NCBI GenBank assembly: GCA_022661535.1
Contig: JAKULF010000016.1
Span: 124,001-188,000, forward strand
DNA length: 64,000 nucleotides
Direction of reading: 5' to 3'
Source of the DNA: Eutypa lata
Taxonomy: Eukaryota > Ascomycota > Sordariomycetes > Xylariales > Diatrypaceae
In this document: piece by piece, positions 12,402 to 23,602 of the stretch
Numbering within the stretch: the first letter of the stretch is position 1
Layout of the letters: each line of letters starts with the position of its first letter
Notes under the pieces: model-generated
Told to the model about the DNA's origin: nothing
The model's input: the letters and a program-made list of their open reading frames with translations, nothing else
Database searches by the model: none
Made by a program: the position numbers and the translations under genes

Positions 12402-14439
12402 CGTTAACGTAATAATAAATAACAAAGTACGATAATTTTAAAAAAATTAAAAAAAAAATTACTTTTAAAGTTATAAAAAAAATCGCTTATAATCGTAATT
12501 AATCGTTATATAAAACTCGAAAAAACGTACGTTTAAATATTAAACGAAGTTATATTTATTACGATTTATATATTTAAATAAGCTTTTAAAAATACTTATT
12601 ATATAAATCGAAAAAAGTTATAAAAATATAAGTTATAATAAACGTTTAAAATATAACGTTTAAATATTTAATCTTTTATTAAATTTAATATAATAAGTTT
12701 AAAAATATTATAAAATGTATTTTTTTTTCGTTTTATATTATAAATATAATATAAGTATTATTTTAAAAAAAAATTTAATAATATATTAATTATTAAATAT
12801 ATATTAATTTATTATATTAAATATAATTCTTTTAATTTTATATTTATATTAATTATTTTTTTTTATAATTTTTTCATTTTAAAAAATAAATATTTATTTA
12901 TATTAAATACGCGATTTATATTTTTAAAAAATAAGTTTAAAGTATTTAAAAAAAACGTTTAATTAATTAAATATTTAATTTTTATTTTAAAAGTTTATTA
13001 TATTTTATTATTATAAAATAATATTTATAATATAAATATTAAATATATAATAAAAAAATATATATTTTATTTTAAAACTTATTAAAAAACGATAATAAAA
13101 AAATAAACGTTTTTTTATAATTTAAAATTATAATAAAAAATAATTTTTATATTTAAAGTAATTTTTTTTTTCGATTTAAAAATATTAAAAATAAAATAAA
13201 AATAAAAATAAAAAAAAATAAAAAATAAAAATTTAATTTATATTTATTTAATAAATTCTTAAAATATTTATTTCTTTTTAATTAAAATTATAATTAAATA
13301 TAAAAATAAATAAAAAATTTTAATATATAATAAATATTTATTTATAAACTTTTTTATATTAACGAAAATATATTATTTTATTATAAATTATTAAATAAAA
13401 TAAAAAGTTAATATAATTTAAATAATAAATTATAAATTATAAAACTTATTAATAATTAAAAGGTTTTTTTTCTTTAAATTATTTAATAAGTTTAAAAGTA
13501 TTAATATAAAATTATAAAAATATAATATATAAGCTTTTTTTTAATTTTTTTTATATAATATTTAAAAGAATTAATATTAATTTAATTTAATTTCTTTATT
13601 AAAATTTAAATTTAAAGTGTAAAGTTTTATAATTTTTAAAGTTTATAAAGTAATATTAATTTAATTTATATATTTATATTATTATAATAAATAACTTTTA
13701 TTTATAAATAAAAGAAATAATTATATTATAAAGCGATATTATTTAATCTTAATAATTATTATAAAGTATTAAATACATTATTTTAATATTTATATTTATT
13801 TAAACATTTATTATTTTTTATATTACGTTAAAATAATTAATTATTTATTTTCTTTTCCTTTAATGATAAATAAGTACGAAATTATCTTGTTCTTTAAAAC
13901 TTAATTTTACTTACATAAATTAAATATAAAACCAAGAGCTGTAATAAAGTTTTATTTTAAACGTTGCTTTATATTTCAAAGTTCTATTTACGAGGTCCTG
14001 TTGTCCTTCCTATCCTTCGTAATTACACAAGTCACGTGTTGTTCTCCTCAAGTTGTCTCCAAACAATCCAATTACCTGTGGGCTTAAGGGCTGCACCGCA
14101 AGCCGGATTCCACTTCCTTTCAAGAAGGTGGATCCAAGGGAACTCCTTCTTTGTCTGGAAAGAATTCGAGTTCGAGCTCCGGCCGGACTTGTTTTTTAGC
14201 ATTTAATTCCAAGGCTTATGATAAGAAATTGCTAGGGGGGTGTTTCTTTTGGTACCGTGTTAAATGCATTTAAGGGAACTAATGATGTGACTGGGCCTAA
14301 GGCTGCGGCGTCATAAGGTAAGAGGATACCATTAATATGGAACTGAACACTATAAGCGTATAATAGGCTTATAAGCAATAAATAAATTTCGAATCATATG
14401 TATGTACTTCTACTGTTCGTTGAAATTATATATACAACC

Positions 14440-14610
14440 AACGGCCACAAGACCGTTAAAGCAACACTTCTCTACAATAACTAACTAAATAGTTTCCCTG
14501 AACGAAAATTGGCCTTGAGCTGTGAACAATATAACTAAATCAAGTCATAACCTTCTAAGCGTTGATCAATTTACCATATAAAACAGTTGATCTACTGTCT
14601 TGTGGCCGTT
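14440..14610. mobile_element. MITE-like element with 14 bp perfect terminal inverted repeats
   Basis: AACGGCCACAAGAC at 14440-14453 is repeated exactly, inverted, at 14597-14610. Extending inward with mismatches gives about 25 bp arms ending in CAAC. The 171 bp interior is AT-rich and non-coding. I see no clear target-site duplication, so mobility is an inference from the inverted ends only. Confidence 0.5.
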
Positions 14611-15615
14611 AGCCGAACTATTCGAGGTGTGAGCCGCACTCGCATATAGCAAAATCCTCTCATATCTTCTCATTAATTAAAATATCTTGACGTGTCATAT
14701 ATATCTTAAGGAACGTCCTGTATACGCATTGCCCTTAATTAAAAATCTACTGAAGGGCAACTAGATTGTTGTTTCGTAAATAGATACAAACAATTATAAC
14801 TGGCGGTATTTATTCTATCTTAATACTTACATTCCGACACATTTAAACGGCTATTATGTCCAGCCAGTCTTATGCAAGATTTAATCAAGATATGTTTAAA
14901 GTTTTGATAAATAAATCTCTGTTTTAGATTATGAAGGGAAGTTGAACATGGATAGCAAGCTTTGCGGAGTATTGCAACATGATATTATAGTCTGTGAACT
15001 TGCTCAGGTTCGGCCCATTTCATCCCATTACGGCTTAAAGAAAAATTCCCCGGGACCATTATTCACAGGTCCTAGGAGTATTATCCCTCGTATACCTCTT
15101 TTATTGATTTGTGGTAACGTGTCACAGGATGTGACGCATGTAACCAAGTTTTCCTATCTTGAGGCAAATATCGTTTTGAACCCGTTACTGCATGGTGCAA
15201 GGATATCACATATAGTTTCACCTTTATTGCGAGAGAGCGACGGTTGGGTTTATTCGACAACCAAACAACAATAAAATTGAGCCACGTCAAGATCAGAAGA
15301 AACCAAAATGTCAATATGAGGCTGTAGCCAGCCTCCTAGAAAGTGCCACGACATGCCAAGTGGTTACACAGCTCATGTAGACTTTTATTGGATCAAGTTT
15401 TCTTTCTGTTTATCTTCTAATTGGTTAGAGGGCTTTTTTCCTTTCCTGTTTTCGCCACGACAAATTTATTTCTTGCCTTAGGCTCAGCCCATCTTTGAAT
15501 GGAGTGGTGATGGCTTGTAGCGGAAAGAGCGCTTGAATCCGGGTTGGTTCTAGATCCCATGACCTTGAACTGTAAAGAACTGTGAAGTAAATTAGGCAAG
15601 GCTCTTTAAGGCTAT

Positions 15616-15651
15616 GTGCATAGGACGGCTGTGCATAGGACGGCTGTGCAT
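15616..15651. repeat. 15 bp tandem repeat, 2.4 copies
   Basis: The unit GTGCATAGGACGGCT occurs twice in perfect tandem, followed by GTGCAT. There is no coding context. Confidence 0.85.
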
Positions 15652-18030
15652 TGATGTTATGCGGGTGAAACACGAATAGTGCTTGCGAAACACAGGATCG
15701 TGTTTCTCGGAAGCATGGGCTGCATTGATGAACATTGGCTGTCAACTAATAGATACTCCAGGATCAGACAGGAAAATATATGATTCGGTCAGTTATGCCA
15801 CGTATTTCAAATAAAATAGAACTGGAAAAAGGGGGTCAGAGTCATTGCAATAACATACCAACACTTCGTACTCTTCTATTAAAAATCATTTAGTAGTATG
15901 CTTGATTAGTATAGGTCGTCACATGCGACACTGGAGGAAACTGGGGAGGATAGGAATAATCTCACATGCTGTGCGGCCGAACAAAATTTGTTTATTAGAA
16001 AGTCATTGGTAAATGACCAATATAATGAAGTGATTAAAATACATGATGATGAAAAGAAATAAGAGGTCCACAAGAACGGATTCGAGCTTTCATTATTGTT
16101 AACAACGTGATGCCTTTCCATACGACTCTTTAATCACCAGTGGCGATTCACCACTTTAGGTAACTTGCCTAAAGTATATCGTGACATGATCTATAAACCA
16201 AGGCCAGTAATCCTAGTTATCCTCGCTTTGGCGTCAGGTTTTAATGAAATTTTATAGGAACGCATTGTGTGTGAGACTCTTGTGTGCATTGGAAGATATA
16301 ATAGCTCGTGTGGTGTATTTTAAAGCCAAGTTGATATGTCTCCTCATTAAGGATATACCAACCCAGCCTTAACATTATCGGTCTCTATCTTGCTCCATCG
16401 TCTATTATATATATTAACAGGCTAGCCAATTCATTGATATGTTTGGGACTGACCGTGGTTTCTTTGTGTTGGGAAGTTTCGATGTGTTCGCTCATATTGT
16501 TGTAGATCGTGACGGTGAAGTTATCTCGTTGCAACTATTTCTGGTTATTCTCAACGGACTTCAGAAATTATTCATCTATTGATACCTAGAAGCTTTACAT
16601 ACCTTCACGGAATAATTCCCCTGATAGTTAGTATCCAGGAATTTCTTCAAATCGAATGAGCTAACTTTGGATGCTGAAATTGTATGGATGTTTTTACCAT
16701 CACTAGATGAGGAAACAAATCGAAGGCCATGTGCTCCTCCCATTTTCTCGATATTATTTTGTGGGTTCAGTCTTGAACTCTTTAGTTATGGGGACAGTAC
16801 TAGCTGTAGATGATGATGTTGAGCATGTGTTCTTTGTAGAATACGAATGGGTTTATATATGAAAGTTTTCATTATAATTAAGAGTAAGCGTGTGGTATTC
16901 CCCGAGATGGCGAAATGGATCCCGCATACGTATCATTAAGAGTTTGAAGGGGAAACAGCCCTTCGGAGTTCATAAAATCAATCAAAATCAGTCTGGGCCG
17001 TGGCGTGTCTCTGTGGCACAGGGTGGTTGGATGCTTTAAGCCAATCGAGCTTTCGGGGCTGACTGATAAGGCAGATGTGACTATCAGGTTATTAGTTAAT
17101 ACGACATTCTGTTTTTAGCCTAACTTGGTTTCAGTGGCTGACTGGTTATCTTATTCTTCACGTGGTGCCACCCTCGCAAGCCCTTGGCAGTGCGCGTCCT
17201 GCCTAGTCTGCGCACCGTATTTGGATGCTCGGAACGGTCTTTGGTTAGGCATATATATAATAGTTTGTGGCGTAATTCGGATGAGGTCAGCTTCACCGAT
17301 AATTTCCAAAATGCAAGCCTGATTAAGCGAGTAATATTAAGAACACATACTTTATGATCGCGCCCCCCTTTTTCAGTTTTAAAATCGAGCTTGAAAACCA
17401 GCATCGAATGCTTTCAATATCACTCAGAATATTATTGATACCAGTTTGCTTCCTAAGTGTAGTACATTTCATCTTGAAACATGGTAGATTTTCTGAAAGC
17501 GTTGTGTAGCGGACGACCGGAAAGGAGGTAGGCGTTTTCTATAACAAATTAAGAGAATGCCTATTGAAAAGTGCAATTTCCAAAGGTGACATTGTGATAT
17601 GGCGACGCAGCCACGGGCGTCTTAGCTGGTTTCGGGGTCGGAGAAGGCTTGGTCATACCGTACCATCACCGTCACCGTCCTGCATAATATGGTTGCCTTT
17701 CCATAGCCTTGTAGTAGCCTGGAAGTGGTGCATAAAGAAAAGAACCAAGAGGGACAGATAAAAAGAGTGTGAGGCTCCAATAGACTACTCGATACCAGGG
17801 ATTTAAATTCAACCTCTATTGCCGCATAGGCATCTCCAACATTACACCGAAAATCTAAGCGTCTAGTTTCCTTAATCTATCGTATACATTATATGCTTTG
17901 GTTTCACTGTTAAACTTTATCTTTCAATCATTTAAACCAGGTTAACTTTGCCTATAACTCTTTAAATAATACATTCCGGTCCATAGCTTGCATTCTTCAT
18001 ACAGCAAAGACCGATCACTGTATAAAAGTT

Positions 18031-19879
18031 ATGGAAGCTCAAAATACAGATCAACCGATGAAAAGAATTGGGCTTGACGATCCGGATCGGGTTGACAACA
18101 TCGTAGATCGTGGTCAGGAACTTCTCTCTCGTCACCCAGTCGACAGAACATCCATTTTCAGAGACCATTTGGCCGATCTTAAAACCATTGCTTGCGAGCT
18201 TGATAAGGAACTGGTCCAGTCTGCAATAAATCCCCAGGGAAGATTCATTCCACATAACAAGCTCCACGAAGTTCTCACGCATGAAAGAGTTCAGAGGATC
18301 GTACAAAGTTTAAAGTGCTTTACGAACAAGACAAGCAAAGACAAGCTTGCCGACGAAATCTATTACGGATCAGAAAACCCCCACCAGCCGCCATGCTTAA
18401 AGCTTCTCGCAGCACTCATCGGTATGGAGAAATCCGAGGACATTGCAAACCACATGGCCGACGAAATGAATGACTCATGTTTTCCTTTGGAAATCAAAGA
18501 CGATAACAATCAGTCAATCTTGTGTAGACATCATGCAAATGGACATAAAACCACCAATGAATACTACCGCCCACAATATCGCGGCGATTTCAGTACATGG
18601 TCTTATAGACTGAGTGCCCCTTTCATAAAGCGGGAAGGGAAACTCCATTCCCACTATATCCTCGACCCGGGGGATGTCTTGCCAATTATATCTATCCATG
18701 GTACTCACTCCGGTGGTTTCAGCGAAGTCTATAAAGTCAGACTACACGAAAGTCACTTTGACTTTGCGGGGCATGGGGTAGGATATTCCTATAATTTCAA
18801 CTAGTCATTTGCTAATCTATGTACAGTCACGCAACCCTGATGGCTTCTTTGCCCTTAAGAAACTCAATGCCACTGATGAAGATCTTAAAGCAAACCGGAA
18901 TACTTTCAACATGGAGCTGTCATCTTTGCTCTTCTCCGAGGACAAGGCTTTCAGCGTACAGGAACATTTGATCCAGGCCCTAGCAACGTTTGAAGTCGTC
19001 AATCCTAGCCCGCAAAACCCGACATGGTATTTCCTCTTCGATTGGGCCAAGGGTAATCTTAATGATTTCTGGAAGAATAATCGGCGTCTGATCAAAGATC
19101 ATGACCACCTTCCATGGATGGCTCGGCAGTTTCATGGATTGACCAAGGGCCTCATGTGTGTCCATAACGAGCGAACAGAGACAATCAAGTCATTCGATAT
19201 CCATAAAAGAGCCAACTCAAACACACTATATGGGCGTCATGGTGATATCAACGCCTCGAATTTTCTCTGGTTTCCCTCCGAACCACCCCCAGGCATACTG
19301 AGTTTGTCCGATTTCGGCTTAGGCCGTTTGCATCGAGAAGTGTCACGTTCCATACAAGACCCTCAGTCCCTTAAGCGAACGGAGACATACAGGGCTCCAG
19401 AGTTCGATCTTGAAGAAAAGTCTATTTCGCGGATATCCGATATCTTTAGTCTTGGGTGCGTGTTCCTGGAATATGTGATATGGTTCTTTCGTGGGTTCAA
19501 GGGGATAAAGAAGTGCTCTAAAGATAGATTGGAGCTCGACATTCACAATTTCACGGCGGATACTTTCTTCACTTTCAACAGAGAGGTGGCGGCTTCGGAA
19601 CGCCAATTCTTTGTAAAGCCGAGCGTGCGTGCCTTGATTAAAGAACTACAAAACGACCCGGATTGTAGCACATACCTATCGCAGTTGCTTGACATCATCG
19701 GCGATGAGATGATTGAGCCGAACCCTTCGGAAAGAATTAACGCAGTTCGTCTAGAAATAAAAATGGAACTTCTTTGGCGAACATGCAGAGACGATCCAGA
19801 GTTCTACACACACAAGGACGGAAAGCCTACACCGTCGTTTCTCAACAAACGTCAAGGGTTGACAGCCAGCACTCGATAG
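18031..19879 (+). CDS. Fungal protein-kinase-like protein with altered catalytic loop
   Basis: I read two exons, 18031-18777 and 18827-19879 (49 nt intron with GTAGGA donor and TACAG acceptor), giving about 599 aa. Splicing joins the glycine-rich loop HSGGFSEVYKV (about residues 226-236) to FALKKL, whose lysine (about 260) is the expected ATP-binding residue. The catalytic loop reads HGDINASN (387-394): HRD has become HGD, common in a large fungal kinase-like family, and the usual loop lysine (HGDIKPEN) is Asn. The metal-binding DFG (411-413) and TYRAPE are present, as is DIFSLGCVFLEY. The N-terminal about 220 residues are an all-helical-looking region I cannot name. The protein is probably soluble. 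Relatives often sit in variable fungal genome regions, which fits the RIP block upstream and the pseudogenes downstream. Activity is uncertain because of the Lys-to-Asn change. Confidence 0.85.
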
Positions 19880-21010
19880 ATATGCGCATTTGTAAATGGG
19901 GTAATTTCATTGTTAAGGGAGATAACCCTAGGGATTTTGGCGTTCTGGTGTCTTGGCGTCTAAAAGTCGGTTTTGGACATTTTCCACTGATATTGAATCT
20001 GAGATTTGAATATAGATCGTGACCATCGATTAGAACATCATAATATCCTATACTATCCTCGAGTCGCCTGATGATGCATCGCAAGATGATTTGGTGTCTT
20101 CGTGACATTGACTTCGAGGATGACGGTCCATTATTGGCTCATCGTAATGGACTCGAACCCGCCTCTCAAGTTCCAATACCTCAGTCTTATGTCATTATAG
20201 CCGTGGATCTTATTGGGACTTCGAAGAGATGCAATATTGGCTTACCTCTTTTAATTTCGAAGGCAACGTGAGGATATACCTGTTACGCTGTATCTAGATC
20301 ACAGTAAGAGAGCGTCCTCCTACCTATATATGGAAAGGATGTACCGTGACTCTAAAGTTCCCCTCAGGATACATCGCCTCCAACTCAGCTTTTAATTTTC
20401 GTGGGTCGTGGTACGTATGTCTTAATACGACTTCGTGCTGAGGATCTGGAGCTTCTCTAGGTTGTGAATTCCCCATCTCCCTAATGGTGTCTAGGAAAAA
20501 ATAATTATACAATTGGTCCTGTTTGATTTGGTGATGGAAGTTCATGTGGTACCTGACAACGATGAACTTAAAAACCCTCTAGACAAAAGGATACTTGAGA
20601 AAGGGGGGTTGGTTGGGCTCGCAAGCAACCCCGCGAAAGAGACGTAAACCCCGATAACGACCCGACGAATGTAACCAAGGATACCTATGGCAATCATTAC
20701 CGATCGTCAGCTAATAAAACATGCATCACCTACTTCGTATGCGCATATCCGCATGCGGTCGTGGAACAACGCATAGATGCATGTGAATTGCCCCTGTATG
20801 GGTCAATACGGGCTTGACGACTTAATACGGTGTAACATTCTCGTTGAGAGCGTTCGTCCAATCGGTTATGAAGAGAGACGAGCCATTATGCAGAGCATAT
20901 GCGGGGGAACCTTAGGCTCTTAGACACATGATGCTCTGCATTGTCTTCTTGGCTTTTTCCCTCAACCAATTCTACATCATCACAACCTGTCGTTATTCAT
21001 TTCTCTATCC
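19880..21010. other. Spacer between kinase-like gene and CorA-like pseudogene
   Basis: No secure gene is visible. A short minus-strand frame at 20545-20324 is annotated separately with low confidence. The rest appears to be unique non-coding sequence. Confidence 0.5.
20324..20545 (-). CDS. Possible small unknown protein exon
   Basis: The frame ends in a peptide with coding-like character: HTYHDPRKLKAELEAMYPEG followed by NFRVT, charged and helical and then a short strand. A plausible donor (GTACAT) follows NFRVT, so the frame's own stop may lie in an intron. I do not recognise the family with certainty and no second exon could be assigned. It may equally be chance. Confidence 0.25.
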   Translation of the reverse strand: MNFHHQIKQDQLYNYFFLDTIREMGNSQPREAPDPQHEVVLRHTYHDPRKLKAELEAMYPEGNFRVTVHPFHI

Positions 21011-22746
21011 ATGTTCTACTCATACCACATTGTTGCATCTCAGGATCACCTCATTGGAAATCAAATGGACTGGCTTGTCGAAGATACGGCATGGACTACC
21101 CATGATTTAAGCAATTATGCTTACGAGGAACGAAATACATGGATGATTCGGAAGGCGGAGAGTGACGGGGTAGGTGAGACGGCTAGTTCTGGAGCACTAT
21201 GGGCACTGATCAAGCATAGGATGTCAGTAGGCGATTACTGTCTACTAAGAAGGACTGGGAAGACTGGTTTGAGAAAGTAAAACTCCTAGATCCTTTCGAA
21301 AATGGAATATATGATGGCTGACAGCACTCAAACATAGGCACCAAGCGTATCTGCCGCATTGGGTGGATCCCAGCCAAATCTACTTGTAATGTAATTAGAC
21401 AATACACTCATGGTCATGACAGGTTTTGACATTATATGGCTTAGGCTATGCAGTAGGGCACAACCCATATTTGAGGGACAACCATCCCCTATCTCGTATT
21501 TGCCATTCGATAGAGACGTATGGTACAAGCTCACAAGAGAGTTCTACGTTCACCGAGCGATTACCCGGGTTATATCACGACGAGTTGCCTGCTTTTTATC
21601 AGGCCAAAACCGGAACCAGGGTACAGGGCACTCGAAGATATGTACGTTTCACTATTAAACCTTCATTGCTTTTAGCTAACTAACGCCATGACGAAGCCGT
21701 TACCGCTCGAACGTCCGCCTATCTACCAGATGACTTAGCGATTTCCGTTACATACTTCCCAGAAACACACGAAATATTCACCGTGGTATTCGGATGCAAT
21801 CATGCCCAAATGCAGGAGATAGATAAACGTATCAAAGCAGCAGGGAGAAAGACTGAACATCCGTACTTCATGATAGGAATATTTGCGGAGTTGGAACGCA
21901 AACGGTTAATAGATCTCGCCGACCGGCTCCTCGACAGATTTACGCTTCGGTCCGAATATCTCGAGAACACCATCTGGAATCCATCCGCAGAGATGGGTGC
22001 GATGAAGGCCCAAGATAATCTTCAGCTTTGCATCCGGACCCGGGAGCTTGTGGATAACATACGGGCAGTCAAACGACAACTACCCAAGTTCGTTGACGAA
22101 ATCGACCATTTGAGTTGTTTATTGGAGTCAGCAGGCTCGGACGGTCTCGATTCGGAGGAACTGGCGCGAAGATATCGCTTGGTGGATTTTGGATACCAGA
22201 TGAAACAGAGAATGCAAGATATCATGATCGATTACGATGATAAGATGGATGAGTGTAACATGCTCGTGGAGAACACTTCTCTTGCGATGCAAACTGTAAG
22301 CATACTCGCAAGGCCTTTTTCTTTGGTACATTATCTTCGGCTAACAACTTCCAGGTTTGGAGCCATCATAATACTCAAATATCACGTGCCAATACGGATA
22401 TCGCCTACGAGATGAAACGTGAAGGGACACAGATGAAATCGATTGCTCTTTTGACGATGATCTATCTGCCCATTTCATGTGTTGCGGTATATAATAATTT
22501 CAACCACAGCCCATATAAAGCTGCTCTTTATTACTAATGCTTTCACAGTCTATATTCTCCATGACAATATTCAACTGGGGAGCTAGTGAAGGAGAAACAG
22601 TTGTATCCAAGTACATATGGGTTTTCGTTGTGCTGTCGGCAGGCTTGACTGGACTCACACTGCTTGCATGGCGCCTAGGAACATACCGGTTTGGAAAGAG
22701 AGACAAGAGATGCCGCCTGGCAAGGTCTGAGAGCTTACCTGTTTAA
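21011..22746 (+). pseudogene. Decayed CorA-like membrane protein gene
   Basis: The 3' half is well preserved. Exons at about 21697-22295, 22355-22496 and 22549-22746 encode a helical region (HPYFMIGIFAELERKRLIDL, later ANTDIAYEMKREGTQMKSIA), then two membrane helices (around LLTMIYLPISCVASIFSM and YIWVFVVLSAGLTGLTLLAW) and a basic tail. This is the C-terminal layout of CorA-like fungal proteins. The 5' half is broken. Coding fragments SSGALWALIKHRMSVGDYC, KDWEDWFEKVKLLDPF, RICRIGWIPAKS and LYGLGYAVGHNPYLRDN lie in order but in different frames, with shifts near 21248, 21312, 21345 and 21422. The junction near 21642-21696 also fails to give a clean phase. No clear start codon is present. True CorA proteins carry a GMN motif after the first helix; I do not see one here, as is usual for this fungal group. 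The decay could be checked for sequencing error. Confidence 0.75.
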
Positions 22747-23602
22747 GATGCCCCTTTCTCTCACTGCATTCTAATTAGCTATGAGCTTCTAAATAAGAAT
22801 TTTACCATCATCAGTTACTACACTTATTCTCATTACCCCCTATTTCCTACTAGAATGTATAAACCTCTGACTGCCTAGAGCTACTTGAAACTTTAAAGGA
22901 TCAACCCCTTTCTGACATTGCATTCCTCTTCCTATTCATATATCAAAATAGAGCTCCCATCCCCGTGACATGCCTGAAATACGAAATGGAGATGTTTCAC
23001 TAGCCTACGATAAGGCCTTTTTATATAAATACGGACAATATATATTTATCGGTATCCTGCTAACACCGACCCTTACGCTGCTAAACAACTCGCTTGCCGA
23101 AACAATGTTAAAAGAAAATATATTCCCTTTCTCCTTATTCTTACTTTTGAAAATACCCAGAGAATGAGGACTGTTGAGACCAGTTGATTGTTATGAAGTA
23201 ACATAAGTCTATCAAGGGATAGAGCCAACTTTCTTGGCTTGAACATTCGGAACCCGGGAAATTCCATCCTATAATATATACCCAACTGCCCAACGAATTT
23301 GGCTAGGACTTAAGTAACCCTGCTAGCGATAATACCTGGAAAAGCATATTATTTGTTACGGGTCCGTTACGAGGTATTGCCCGCAGGTCTACCCACATAT
23401 GCAGTTGGAAAGTCTTGCATATAACACCAACAATGAGGCGTTCTATTATGAAGCCAGGGCAAGCTGTGCGACCTCCAACGTCACCTAAAATAAGTGATTG
23501 AACCCCAGTAGATTCCTGAAATATAAATATCGCCGTGAAATGATCCTAATAGCCTTAAGGTTGTTACTCATCATTCTATTGTAATACCCCCTATCTAACA
23601 CA
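22747..23602. other. Spacer, promoter side of the GMC oxidoreductase gene
   Basis: I see no gene here. The stretch is AT-leaning with pyrimidine-rich tracts, and the last 200-300 bases should contain the GMC oxidoreductase promoter. Confidence 0.5.

Larger units (their letters stand above)
8470..13960. mobile_element. AT isochore: RIP-degraded repeat/transposon block
   Basis: About 5.5 kb consists almost only of A and T, with abrupt edges against ordinary sequence on both sides. CpA and TpG are nearly absent, while the few remaining C residues sit mainly in CpG or CpT (and G in CpG or ApG). That is what is expected when C of CpA has been driven to T on both strands, the known preference of repeat-induced point mutation in Pezizomycotina. 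No open frame of note survives, so the original element cannot be named. The block contains a long inverted repeat (8610-9485 against 11379-12255) and a perfect-looking palindrome (12253-12401), so it began as repeated DNA. A simple-sequence or centromeric role cannot be excluded. Confidence 0.85.
13961..18030. other. Gene-poor spacer, 4.1 kb
   Basis: No frame here has a recognisable domain, and the few frames above 80 codons are in arbitrary phases with random-looking composition. It holds a 171 bp MITE-like element (14440-14610) and a 15 bp tandem repeat (15616-15651). The last few hundred bases before 18031 should contain the promoter of the kinase-like gene. Confidence 0.6.

Noticed and set aside
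8470..13960. Mitochondrial DNA insertion as explanation of the AT block
   Set aside because: No mitochondrial gene, tRNA or rRNA trace is visible, and the CpA exhaustion with CpG retention fits RIP better. It is not formally excluded.
15510..15565. Second tRNA-like fragment (GGTTCTAGATCCC)
   Set aside because: Matches box B only loosely and no cloverleaf can be formed.
20140..20200. tRNA-like box B (GGCGGGTTCGAGTCC on the minus strand)
   Set aside because: The T-arm does not pair, and no matching D-arm, anticodon stem or acceptor stem could be drawn.
22970..23167. 65-codon plus frame with two hydrophobic stretches
   Set aside because: Too short, isolated and with no recognisable motif; probably chance in AT-leaning DNA.
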